Part shown: positions 54,870 through 64,000 of the stretch, piece by piece | How the letters are laid out: each line of letters starts with the position of its first letter | Position numbering within the stretch: position 1 is the first letter of the stretch | Assembly (NCBI RefSeq): GCF_017355875.1 | Contig: NZ_JAFEWC010000001.1 | Location: forward strand, 1,674,001-1,738,000 | Reading direction: 5' to 3' | Length of the DNA stretch: 64,000 nt | Origin: Aridibaculum aurantiacum | GTDB taxonomy: Bacteria; Bacteroidota; Bacteroidia; Chitinophagales; Chitinophagaceae | Notes under the pieces: model-generated | The model's input: only the letters and a program-made list of their open reading frames with translations | The model's database searches: none | What the model was told of the DNA's origin: nothing | Program-made: the position numbers and the translations under genes

Positions 54870-57800
54870 ATGAGAGCGAGCAAGTGTATGCTCACCGTGT
54901 GTGCGAATGCATCATTAAGATTTCTTTTCATTACCCTGCTCGTTGTCGTATTTGTTAATACAGCCGTGGCGCAGCCTATTGCCGGCATAAGGGCTAATGG
55001 AAGGATCATGAACCCGGGCGATACAGTAACTGTTTGTGTAGGCGGAACAGTAGTACATGAAACCACGGCAAATAATTTTACTGCTATTCGCTGGCGCTTT
55101 AAAAATGGTACACCAACTACGGGTATTAGCGGCTACCAGCCTATTCAATATTTAACTCCGGGCATAGATACATCGTGGCAAGTGGTTTCATCGCCACAAG
55201 GAAGAGACTCTACATTTATTCTTGTTTTTGTAACCGATGTAAAGCCAACAGCCAATTTCTCCTTTTCTCCAAATAACCAGTGTGCAAATATCCCGGTTGA
55301 TTTTACCAGCCATTCAACCGGTAATGGTTTGCAGTATGCTTGGAATTTTGGAGAACTAAATGCCACAAGTAACGTCCAAAATCCATCGTACCAATACCTG
55401 AACGCTGTAGGATTGAATGGCACGCAGAACTATAATGTAACGCTACTGGTAACAAATGATCTTCAGTGTAAGGACTCGATTACCAAAGTTGTTACCGTTA
55501 CCAAAACCCCTGATGCTTCCATTGGTAATGCTGATCCGAATGTGCAGTTCAGCATGTTCAACAATGTACCAACTTTCAAAAAGTGTGATATCTTAAGTGG
55601 AAGTACGCACAATTTCCAGTTTCAGACTGCTACTACAACACCAGGATTAATTAGCAGTTATAGTGTGGATTGGGGTGACGGATCACCTGTAAGCAATTTT
55701 GCCACGCTTGCACCCGGGCAAATATTCTCGCATGTTTATGCAGTGGGTCAATACACCCTTACCGTAACTGCTCATTCTGCTACCGGTGGATGTACGGGTA
55801 TCAAGAAATACAATGTGTTTTTTGGTACTACGCCTGCAGGTGGATTAAGTCCTTTGGGGAACAGCAGTGTTTGTGCTCCTAATATTTTGAACTTCCCTAT
55901 TACTGGTGCTGCTTCCAATGCATCCAGTACTACCTATACATTCCAGGTAAATGACGGGTCTGCGCCGGTTACTTATAATCATCCACCGCCTACCAATATT
56001 ACCCATATGTTTACCAGTGGCTCGTGTGGGAATTTTAGCAGCAACGGTACACAAACCTTCTCTAATTCATTTAGAGTAACACTTGATATTGAAAATGCAT
56101 GTGGTACCACCAGTGGTAGTGTTATTCCTATTTATGTATCAGGTAAACCAAAAGCTTCTATTGGAGCACCGGAAGTAGTGTGTGTGGGCATGCCTACCAC
56201 CATACTTAATACCTCTTTGATGGGAGGAACCATTACACCAACCGGTGGTGGTAATAGTACCTGTTCAAACAACACCAAATCTGTCTGGACCATTTCACCT
56301 GCAACTGGTTTTACCATCAATAATGGTAATCTTGGTAGCCTTAACAACAGTCCAAACAATTACCTGGTGTGGACCTCGGGAAGCAACGCGCTGGACATTA
56401 CCTTCAACCAGGTTGGTACATATACCATCAAATTGAACATAGCTAACGACTGTGGTTATGATGAAGTAGTAAGAACCATCTGTGTTAGAAATGTACCTAC
56501 TGCTGCATTCACATTAGATAATAAAAGAGGTTGTGGTCCAGTAACAACAAGTTTCACCACTACATCTTCTACAGATAACACTTGCCTGGGAGATGCATAT
56601 AACTGGCAGGTGTCGTACATGGATCCTTCTACCTGTTCGGGCACTCCTAATTATACTTACACCGCAGGAACAAACTCTGCCAGCAAAAACCCGGTGATGA
56701 CATTCATCAACCCGGGGATCTACATTGTTACGCTAAATGTTTTCGCTAACGGGTCTACTACATGTACAGCGGTGGCAAGAGATACAGTTTTTGTTGTTGA
56801 CAAGCCACGAGCCGTTATCAATCCTATTGGGGCGGTGTGTTTGGGTGTGCCTGTCAATCCAACAGCACAGGTGAGTAACTGCTATAGCAATACTACCATG
56901 AGCCTTAGTTGGAGCTTCGCCAATGGGTCGCCTTCTACATCTAACCAGCTGGTGCCGGGAACAATCAATTATTCTTCTCTTGGTGTTCACCCAATAACAC
57001 TGCAGGCTTCTAATGAATGTGGTACAACTACCGCTACTACAAATGTTACCATTTCGACCGCACCAACTGCAGATGCAGGACCTGACAGAACAATCTGTAG
57101 TGGTGAAACTACCATTATAGGTTCTACACCTTTTGCAGGCGTTACTTATTCATGGTCGCCAGCTACCGGAATTTCTGATCCTTCCAGCGGGAATCCATCT
57201 CTGACACTTTCTTACAACGGGCCAAACCAGGATACCACTTATACTTTTACTTTATCAGCTTCTGCAGGTCCTACGTGTAGTGCTACAGATGTGGTACAGG
57301 TGACTGTAAAAAAGAAACCTACTGTAACCATTGCACCAGTAGCAGCAATCTGTGCAGGTACAACAGCCACACTTACAGCCAGCGGAGCGGATACTTATTC
57401 ATGGTCTCCCAATACTGGCCTTAGTGCTACCACCGGAAGTTCTGTTGTAGCAAATCCTTCTACCACTACCACCTATACAGTAATAGGAACTGCAGCCAAT
57501 GGTTGTGCCGCTTCGGCAAGTGTTGTGGTAAATGTTTTACCTAACCCGGCAGTATTTGCAGGCAACGATACCACCGTTTGTAGTTTCAGCCAGGCTATAC
57601 AATTCTCACCATTTCCAACAGGTGGTACATGGGCAGGTAGCCAACATATTTCACAAGCAGGGTTATTCAATGTACCTGCAGCTGGTAATGGCAATTACCA
57701 ATTAACGTATACTATTGTTACCGGTGGATGTACAAGAATAGATACTGTAGCTGTTTCTGTTATCAATACGCCGGTTGTAAATGCTGGCAATGACTCATCT

Positions 57801-60800
57801 TTTTGCCAGGAGAATGTTGCGGTTCAATTAACTGCAACGCCTGCAGGTGGCCGCTGGTCCGGCAGCCCATACGTTTCTCAAACTGGTGCTTTCAATATTT
57901 CAGTTCCCGGTGTATATACCTTAGTGTATACCTATGGCAGTGGATTGTGTATAGGCTCCGATACTGTTGTTCATACAGTTATTCCGGGCATTTCAGACAA
58001 CTCGATCAGCAGCAGTCAAACCGTATGTACTGGTGCTACGCCAGCTCCATTAACAGGTCAGACTGCTACCGGTGGTATAGGTGCTCCTGCTTACCAATGG
58101 CAAATGAGCACCAACAACTTTACATGGACCGATATAGCTGGTGCAACAGGAAAAGATTATGCGCCGGGTGCTTTAACGGCTACTACCTGGTTTCGCAGAA
58201 TGGTAACAACCCCTGTTTGTTCAGGTTCACAAGCTAATTACAGTGCTGCAGTTAAAATAACAGTAAACCCTAATGCAAAGGCAGAGTTCAATTCATTGGT
58301 AACAACAGGATGTCCTCCTTTTGTTATTTCTCCATCTGTTATTAATCTTGTTCCGTACAATACGCAAAACAGTACCTACGAGTGGTATGTGAACGGGGTG
58401 TTTGTTGGTGGTGGCCAATCCTTCCCAGGTCACTCCATTCAAAACAACAACGAAAGTGCAACGGTAACATTGATTGCTATCAGCGCATTTGGTTGTAAAA
58501 ATGATACTGCTTCACAGGTTTTCACAGCTACAGGAACACCTACGGTAAATGCAGGAGCTGATACAACATTGTGTGCCGGTGGTGCTCCTTTTCAATTAAT
58601 TGGTTCGCCAGCAGGCGGAAGTTGGACAGGTAGTACATTCGTTGCCTTGAACGGTATGTTCAATCCATCAACTGCAGGTACACATACTTTGATTTATACT
58701 GTAGGTTCAGGTGCATGTATTGGAAGAGATACAATGGTGGTAACCATCACTGCAGGTTTAACTGATAATATTATCAGCAGCAGCCAGACGCTTTGTAAAG
58801 GACAAGTGCCTGCTGTGCTGGTTGGTCTTCCTGTAACTGGCGGAGGTGGAACACCTACTTACCAGTGGCAATCTTCAACCAACAATTTTACTTGGGTAAA
58901 TATAGCTGGCGCTACTGCTAAAGACTATGCACCAGGTGCGCTTACACAAACAACGTGGTTCAGGCGTGTGGCCAACAGCACCTTGTGTGCCGGTAATACA
59001 AGTGATGCGGTGAAGCTGACCGTAAATCCAAATGCGGTTGCTAATTTTCAGCCGCTGGTTACCACCGGTTGTCCTCCTTTTGTTATCACACCATCTATTA
59101 TCAATCATATACCAGAGGCAGGTGTAAGTGATTATTTCTGGTATGCAAATGGAAACTTCTTAGGTAGCGGTAGCACCTTCCCTGGTTACACCATTCAAAA
59201 CAACAACGACAGCGTTACCATTTCATTAATAGCAATCAGCGCTTTTGGATGTGCCAACGATACTTTGATGCATGGCTTTAAAGCTACAGGTACACCATCG
59301 GTAAATGCGGGAGCAGACACTACAGTTTGTGCCGGAAGTGCTCCTATCATTTTAGCAGGTTCACCAGCAGGTGGCAGGTGGTCAGGCAGTACATTGGTTT
59401 CTATCAATGGATTATTCAATCCTTTTACAGCTGGCGTTTACCAACTCGTATATACCTATGGCAGTGGTGCATGTTTGGGCACTGATACTATGGTAGTAAC
59501 TGTAAGTGCAGGTTTAGAAAACAACATCATTGGTAGTGCACAAACAATTTGTGGTGGAGCCATACCTGCTATACTTGTAGGGCAGGATGTAACAGGTGGT
59601 GCCGGTACACCATCTTACCAATGGCAGATGTCAACCAACAACATTACCTGGACGAATATCACTGGTGCAACAGGAAGAGATTATTCTCCTGGAGCATTAA
59701 CAGTAACTACCTGGTTTCGTCGTATTGCTAACAGTAACCTGTGTGCAGGCAATACCAGCGATGCCATCAGGATTTCTGTTAATCCAAATGCAACTGCTTT
59801 ATTTAATCCAACAGTAACATCAGGATGTCCTCCTTTTGTTATCACGCCTTCTATTGTCAACCTGATCCCGTTCAATTCTGTTAGCCAGTATATATGGTAT
59901 GTAAATGGAACTTTTGTAGGAACAGGTGTTGATTTCCCTGGTTACACACTGCAGAACAATGGCGATAGTGCCACCATCATGCTTGTAGCAGTAAGTGCTT
60001 ATGGATGTAAAAATGATACGCTTCAGCATGGTTTTAAAGCAGCCGGTACTCCAGTAGTAAATGCAGGTGCAGATACTACATTGTGCGAAGGCAGCGTGCC
60101 TGTCCAACTTGTTGGTGCACCAATAGGAGGAAGATGGAGTGGTAGTACTTATGTTTCAGTATCCGGTTTATTCAACCCTGCTGTAGCAGGTACATATACG
60201 CTTATTTACAACTTTGGAAGCGGTGCATGTATAGGTAGTGATACAATTGAGGTTACTGTTGCGCCAGGCATTTCTAACAATGTCATAGGCAGCAACCAGG
60301 CAATATGTATTGGTGTTGCCGCATCTACTTTAACCGGACAAAACATTACAGGTGGAAACGGTACAGCAATTTATCAATGGCAGCAATCGTTCAATAACAT
60401 ATCATGGACTGACATAGCTGGAGCTACTGGTGTCAATTATGATCCGGGTACATTAACCCGCACTACCTGGTTCCGTCGTATTGCCAATACAAGCAAGTGC
60501 CCCGGGCTGCAGGCCAGCATAAGCAACGAGGTTAAGATCACGGTTACGCCTGATGCAGATGCTAATTTCAATCCTACTGTTACTACAGGTTGTCCTCCGT
60601 TTGTCATAACACCTTCTATCATAAATGTATCACCAAGCAATAGTACATCCAGTGGTTACCTGTGGTATGCCAACGGCAGCTATCTTGGCTCTGGTGAAGT
60701 GTTTCCTGGTTTTACCATCACCAATAACAACGACAGCGTTAAGATCATGTTGGTGCTTACCAGCGCCTATGGTTGTGCTAACGATACAACAATCCAAACA

Positions 60801-63800
60801 TTCTATGCATCGGGAACACCGGCAGTAAATGCAGGCGCTGATACAACGGTTTGTTTAGGCGGTGCTCCATTTCAACTGTATGCTACACCTGCCGGCGGCA
60901 GATGGGCAGGTACTTCTCTTGTTTCTGTAAATGGTTTATTCAATCCTTCTGCGCAAGGTGCATACACGCTGGTTTATTCCTATGGTAGTGGTGCATGTAT
61001 TGGTGCAGATACTATAGTAGTAACTGTTAGTTCAGGTATTACCAACAACATAATTACAGGTGTACAGGAAATATGTGTAGGAAGCCTGGCTGCTACAATT
61101 GTAGGACTTCCTATATCAGGAGGTGCCGGTGCTGCTGTTTACCAATGGCAAATGAGTACCAACAATGTTAACTGGACAAATATTCCTGGTGCTAATGCTT
61201 TGGATTATGATCCGGGTGTACTTACACAAACTACCTGGTTTAGAAGAGAAGCAAGTACAACACTATGTGGCGGTGCTCAGGTCAATTTTAGCCCTTCTGT
61301 AAAGATCACAGTGAACCCGAATGCGAAGGCTGAGTTCAACCCGCTGATCACTTCAAGTTGTCCTCCTTTTGTTATTACTCCTTCTATCATCAACCTTAGT
61401 TTATTCACTGCTGGCAACAGCGAGTATAGGTGGTTTGCCAATGGAAATCTTCTTGGTATAGGACAGGTATTCCCTGGTTATACAATTTTGAATAACCTTG
61501 ATAGTGTGCGTATCACGCTTGTTGCTACCAGCAGGTTTGGTTGCCAGAATGATACAGTGCATCATATGTTCTATGCTTCTGGTACGCCGGTAGTGAATGC
61601 AGGCGCTGATACCATTGTTTGTCACCAAGGCTTCCCTGTGCAGATGTATGGATACCCGGCAGGTGGTAGCTGGTCAGGTAATCATGTTACTATGGCTGGA
61701 GTATTTACACCATCAGTGGTAGGTACTTACAAGCTTATTTACACATTTGGTACAGGTATATGTATAGGAAAAGATACAGTAGAGGTAACTGTAAGCAGTG
61801 GAATAGCCAATAACACACTTTCTGGTAACCAATCAATATGTATCAACACCGCAGCAGCTCCTATTATAGGGCAGGTGATAACAGGTGGTACTACAGCACC
61901 TAACTATCAATGGCAGAGCAGTACTGATGGAATAACATGGACGAACATAGCTGGTGCTGTTGATAAAGATTACGATCCGGGTATACTGTCGCAAACCATG
62001 TGGTATAGAAGAATAGCTTCTACTTCCATTTGTAATGGATTACAATCAAGCACCAGTGCCGCAGTTAAGATCACCATCAATCCAAATGCTGTTGCACAAT
62101 TTAATCCTTCCGTTACTACAGGATGTGCACCTTTCACTATCACACCTTCTATTATCAACCTTGTTACTAATAGCGGTGTTGTAGAATACAGGTGGTATGC
62201 AAATGGCACCTATATAGGAAGTGGTCAAAGCTTCCCCGGTTATACCATTACCAGGAATTTTGATAGCGTGATCATTAAGCTGGTAGCAGTAAGCAGGTTT
62301 GGATGTGCCAACGATACAACACAACATTTATTCATTTCTGCTGATGCGCCTTCACCATCATTCACGCAAAGTGATTCTGTTGGTTGCGGTCCATTAACAG
62401 TAAGCTTTACAAATACTACCAACAACGCCAGCCAGTATAACTACTTCTGGAATTTTGGCAATGGACAAACAAGCAGTGCAATTCAACCAGCACCTATAAC
62501 TTTTGCTGTAGCAAGAAGCGGTGGCGATACTACCTATACAATTCGTATGACGGCTTTCACTTCGTGTGATAGCATAACTGTAATAAGGAAGGTAGTGGTA
62601 AGATCTAAACCAAAGGTTCACTTCCTGCCAAACAGAACACAAGGATGTAGTCCTTTCCTTGTTACATTCACCAATCTTAGCAGTGGCAGCAATGCAAACT
62701 ACACCTGGGATTTTGGAAATGGTACAGCACCTGTTGCTACCAATAATGCTACCATACAACAAACCTATACAGCAGCGGTACAAACCACTTTCAACATAAA
62801 GCTGATCGGTGCAAATGATTGCGGTATTGATTCATTTGTTTCCCCTGTTGTAGTTACGCCTAATGCTATACTGGCTTCGCTTACTACACTTCCAGGAGAT
62901 ACGGTTGGATGTGCGCCACACACAGTTCGTTTTGTAAATAGCACAACTGGTGCTTCTAACTTCCAATGGGACTTTGGTGATGGCAACATACTTAATACTA
63001 CAGCTTCACGTGATACCATTTACCATACTTACAGTGCTACTGGTATCTATCATGTAAACATGAAAGCCATCGGAAGTTGTAATGATACCACTGTTTCAAT
63101 CCGCATCAACATAAAGGTGAAGCCAAACATCCGTTTCAGTGCTACGCCAATGGTAGCTTGTATTGGTGATACCATCCGTTTTACCAACAACAGCGATGCC
63201 GGTACAGAAAGCTTCTGGAGATTTGGTGATGGTACCACATCGTATACACGCAATCCTGTAAAAGTATTTTCTGCACCAGGTACCTATAGAGTGAAATTGT
63301 TTGGTACATGGAGTGGCGTTAACAGCTCAAGTTGTGCCGACAGTGCATTTGCAGATATCATCATCCGCGATACTATGCCAGGTACCTTCCGCGTCAGCGA
63401 CTCGATCAGTAGTTGTGTTCCATTCACTGTTCAATTTGTAAATGAAACTGGTCCATCAGCTTATACCACATGGAATTTTGGTAACGGGTTCACCGCTACC
63501 GGCGACAGTGTATCGCATACATTCACCACAGTAGGTATGTACACGGTACGAATGGCTACACGCAATGTGGGTGGTTGTACTTTTACTGATAGTAAAATAA
63601 TAAAGGTTAATGCGCCTACGGGTAATCTTCAATACAATGGTGGCTATGCTTGTGTAAATGCAGATGTGCGTTTTGAGATCCGCAATGGCAATGCAGCGCA
63701 GTATAGGTTCATCTTTGGTGACGGAGATTCATTAACAACGAACAGCACCATCATTTTCCATAAGTATACAAGACCTGGAAACTATGTGCCATTTGCATAC

Positions 63801-64000
63801 CTGCTCGATGGTAACTGCCGGATAAAGATCAGTACAGGTGATACAATCAAGGTAGACCAGGTGGATGCAGGCTTTAGCTATTCAAGTATAAGAACCTGCG
63901 GCATTACTACTTATCAATTTACCGATACTTCTAAATCGTACTATGGTGTTGGTGGCTGGCAGTGGGACTTTGGTGATGGAACTGTTTCGCCAACTAAAAA
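54870..64000 (+). CDS. Second giant secreted PKD/Ig-like adhesin (3' end outside window)
   Basis: An uninterrupted frame runs from the ATG at 54870 to the right edge, giving 3043 residues with no stop. The signal peptide is MRASKCMLTVCANASLRFLF through residue 34 (TAVA-QP). Residues about 75-900 hold PKD domains (YAWNFGE, VDWGDGSPVSNF) and Ig-like domains with SWSPATGIS and SWSPNTGLS motifs. Residues 970-2495 are six units of three domains. From 2496 a PKD run begins (YFWNFGNGQ, FQWDFGDGN, WQWDFGDGT). This run is collinear with the C-terminal half of the first giant adhesin, so about 1.4 kb more and a type B sorting domain are expected beyond the window. It follows prfC after a terminator and has its own promoter box. 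Confidence 0.9.
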   Translation, partial: MRASKCMLTVCANASLRFLFITLLVVVFVNTAVAQPIAGIRANGRIMNPGDTVTVCVGGTVVHETTANNFTAIRWRFKNGTPTTGISGYQPIQYLTPGIDTSWQVVSSPQGRDSTFILVFVTDVKPTANFSFSPNNQCANIPVDFTSHSTGNGLQYAWNFGELNATSNVQNPSYQYLNAVGLNGTQNYNVTLLVTNDLQCKDSITKVVTVTKTPDASIGNADPNVQFSMFNNVPTFKKCDILSGSTHNFQFQTATTTPGLISSYSVDWGDGSPVSNFATLAPGQIFSHVYAVGQYTLTVTAHSATGGCTGIKKYNVFFGTTPAGGLSPLGNSSVCAPNILNFPITGAASNASSTTYTFQVNDGSAPVTYNHPPPTNITHMFTSGSCGNFSSNGTQTFSNSFRVTLDIENACGTTSGSVIPIYVSGKPKASIGAPEVVCVGMPTTILNTSLMGGTITPTGGGNSTCSNNTKSVWTISPATGFTINNGNLGSLNNSPNNYLVWTSGSNALDITFNQVGTYTIKLNIANDCGYDEVVRTICVRNVPTAAFTLDNKRGCGPVTTSFTTTSSTDNTCLGDAYNWQVSYMDPSTCSGTPNYTYTAGTNSASKNPVMTFINPGIYIVTLNVFANGSTTCTAVARDTVFVVDKPRAVINPIGAVCLGVPVNPTAQVSNCYSNTTMSLSWSFANGSPSTSNQLVPGTINYSSLGVHPITLQASNECGTTTATTNVTISTAPTADAGPDRTICSGETTIIGSTPFAGVTYSWSPATGISDPSSGNPSLTLSYNGPNQDTTYTFTLSASAGPTCSATDVVQVTVKKKPTVTIAPVAAICAGTTATLTASGADTYSWSPNTGLSATTGSSVVANPSTTTTYTVIGTAANGCAASASVVVNVLPNPAVFAGNDTTVCSFSQAIQFSPFPTGGTWAGSQHISQAGLFNVPAAGNGNYQLTYTIVTGGCTRIDTVAVSVINTPVVNAGNDSSFCQENVAVQLTATPAGGRWSGSPYVSQTGAFNISVPGVYTLVYTYGSGLCIGSDTVVHTVIPGISDNSISSSQTVCTGATPAPLTGQTATGGIGAPAYQWQMSTNNFTWTDIAGATGKDYAPGALTATTWFRRMVTTPVCSGSQANYSAAVKITVNPNAKAEFNSLVTTGCPPFVISPSVINLVPYNTQNSTYEWYVNGVFVGGGQSFPGHSIQNNNESATVTLIAISAFGCKNDTASQVFTATGTPTVNAGADTTLCAGGAPFQLIGSPAGGSWTGSTFVALNGMFNPSTAGTHTLIYTVGSGACIGRDTMVVTITAGLTDNIISSSQTLCKGQVPAVLVGLPVTGGGGTPTYQWQSSTNNFTWVNIAGATAKDYAPGALTQTTWFRRVANSTLCAGNTSDAVKLTVNPNAVANFQPLVTTGCPPFVITPSIINHIPEAGVSDYFWYANGNFLGSGSTFPGYTIQNNNDSVTISLIAISAFGCANDTLMHGFKATGTPSVNAGADTTVCAGSAPIILAGSPAGGRWSGSTLVSINGLFNPFTAGVYQLVYTYGSGACLGTDTMVVTVSAGLENNIIGSAQTICGGAIPAILVGQDVTGGAGTPSYQWQMSTNNITWTNITGATGRDYSPGALTVTTWFRRIANSNLCAGNTSDAIRISVNPNATALFNPTVTSGCPPFVITPSIVNLIPFNSVSQYIWYVNGTFVGTGVDFPGYTLQNNGDSATIMLVAVSAYGCKNDTLQHGFKAAGTPVVNAGADTTLCEGSVPVQLVGAPIGGRWSGSTYVSVSGLFNPAVAGTYTLIYNFGSGACIGSDTIEVTVAPGISNNVIGSNQAICIGVAASTLTGQNITGGNGTAIYQWQQSFNNISWTDIAGATGVNYDPGTLTRTTWFRRIANTSKCPGLQASISNEVKITVTPDADANFNPTVTTGCPPFVITPSIINVSPSNSTSSGYLWYANGSYLGSGEVFPGFTITNNNDSVKIMLVLTSAYGCANDTTIQTFYASGTPAVNAGADTTVCLGGAPFQLYATPAGGRWAGTSLVSVNGLFNPSAQGAYTLVYSYGSGACIGADTIVVTVSSGITNNIITGVQEICVGSLAATIVGLPISGGAGAAVYQWQMSTNNVNWTNIPGANALDYDPGVLTQTTWFRREASTTLCGGAQVNFSPSVKITVNPNAKAEFNPLITSSCPPFVITPSIINLSLFTAGNSEYRWFANGNLLGIGQVFPGYTILNNLDSVRITLVATSRFGCQNDTVHHMFYASGTPVVNAGADTIVCHQGFPVQMYGYPAGGSWSGNHVTMAGVFTPSVVGTYKLIYTFGTGICIGKDTVEVTVSSGIANNTLSGNQSICINTAAAPIIGQVITGGTTAPNYQWQSSTDGITWTNIAGAVDKDYDPGILSQTMWYRRIASTSICNGLQSSTSAAVKITINPNAVAQFNPSVTTGCAPFTITPSIINLVTNSGVVEYRWYANGTYIGSGQSFPGYTITRNFDSVIIKLVAVSRFGCANDTTQHLFISADAPSPSFTQSDSVGCGPLTVSFTNTTNNASQYNYFWNFGNGQTSSAIQPAPITFAVARSGGDTTYTIRMTAFTSCDSITVIRKVVVRSKPKVHFLPNRTQGCSPFLVTFTNLSSGSNANYTWDFGNGTAPVATNNATIQQTYTAAVQTTFNIKLIGANDCGIDSFVSPVVVTPNAILASLTTLPGDTVGCAPHTVRFVNSTTGASNFQWDFGDGNILNTTASRDTIYHTYSATGIYHVNMKAIGSCNDTTVSIRINIKVKPNIRFSATPMVACIGDTIRFTNNSDAGTESFWRFGDGTTSYTRNPVKVFSAPGTYRVKLFGTWSGVNSSSCADSAFADIIIRDTMPGTFRVSDSISSCVPFTVQFVNETGPSAYTTWNFGNGFTATGDSVSHTFTTVGMYTVRMATRNVGGCTFTDSKIIKVNAPTGNLQYNGGYACVNADVRFEIRNGNAAQYRFIFGDGDSLTTNSTIIFHKYTRPGNYVPFAYLLDGNCRIKISTGDTIKVDQVDAGFSYSSIRTCGITTYQFTDTSKSYYGVGGWQWDFGDGTVSPTK
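57777..62354 (+). repeat. Tandem array of six 756-768-bp coding units
   Basis: Units start at 57777, 58545, 59301, 60057, 60825 and 61593; steps are 768, 756, 756, 768 and 768 bases, and the last unit ends about 62354. Each unit has three domains: an Ig-like one (VNAGADTT, then GGSWTGS and YGSGACIG), a second with YQWQMSTNN, W-x2-IAGAT and TTWFRR, and a PKD-like one beginning TTGCPPFVITPSIIN and ending FPGYTI and AFGCANDT. The copies are clearly diverged in DNA, unlike the array of the first adhesin. Confidence 0.9.

Noticed and set aside
54839-63253. Scattered short ORFs on both strands, which could suggest a gene-poor or degenerate 9-kb region
   Set aside because: One sense frame is open from 54870 to the edge and encodes coherent PKD/Ig repeats; the other ORFs are out-of-frame shadows. 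There is no sign of a frameshift or pseudogene.

Overview
The window reads as a chromosomal segment of a Bacteroidetes bacterium, most likely of the Chitinophagaceae/Sphingobacteriia lineage. Supporting signs are TAnnTTTG-type promoter boxes, GLPGLI and TonB-like outer-membrane barrels with carboxypeptidase-regulatory N-termini, a PorP/SprF-family protein, and very large PKD adhesins, one of which ends in a type B (gliding-motility-associated) type IX secretion sorting domain. No rRNA, tRNA, CRISPR array, transposase or phage gene was seen. The organism assignment is inference from gene families; no database was searched.

Layout. 1-2.8 kb: the 3' end of a DUF2851 gene, a predicted outer-membrane barrel protein and lipA. 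2.9-8.7 kb (minus strand): a complete seven-gene Mrp Na+/H+ antiporter operon, mrpABCDEFG. 8.8-11.5 kb: tmk, an unlisted 49-residue ORF, an FKBP lipoprotein and mnmA. 11.8-18.7 kb: YihY/BrkB, ssb, a GH92 alpha-mannosidase, an Ldh2-family dehydrogenase, an alpha-oxoamine synthase and a small membrane protein. 18.9-23.1 kb (minus): an 82-residue protein, MmcQ/YjbR, GLPGLI and a TonB-like barrel. 23.3-30.0 kb: glgB, a TPR protein, a second TonB-like barrel and an AraC-type regulator. 30.35-43.7 kb: a 4085-residue secreted adhesin followed by its PorP/SprF-like partner. 43.9-52.2 kb (minus): glgX, treZ and a treY-malQ fusion. 52.6-54.7 kb: a small DUF6717-like protein and prfC. 54.87-64.0 kb: a second giant adhesin that runs off the right edge.

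How genes work together. GlgX, TreZ and TreY-MalQ form one operon that can debranch alpha-glucan, cap its reducing end as trehalose, release trehalose and recycle short maltodextrins; glgB, 20 kb away, builds the same polymer. The two giant adhesins are paralogues. Their C-terminal PKD runs are collinear, but each has expanded a different multi-domain module: a 363-residue, four-domain unit at exactly 1089 bp spacing in the first, and a 252-256-residue, three-domain unit in the second. This adhesin pair is the most unusual content of the window.
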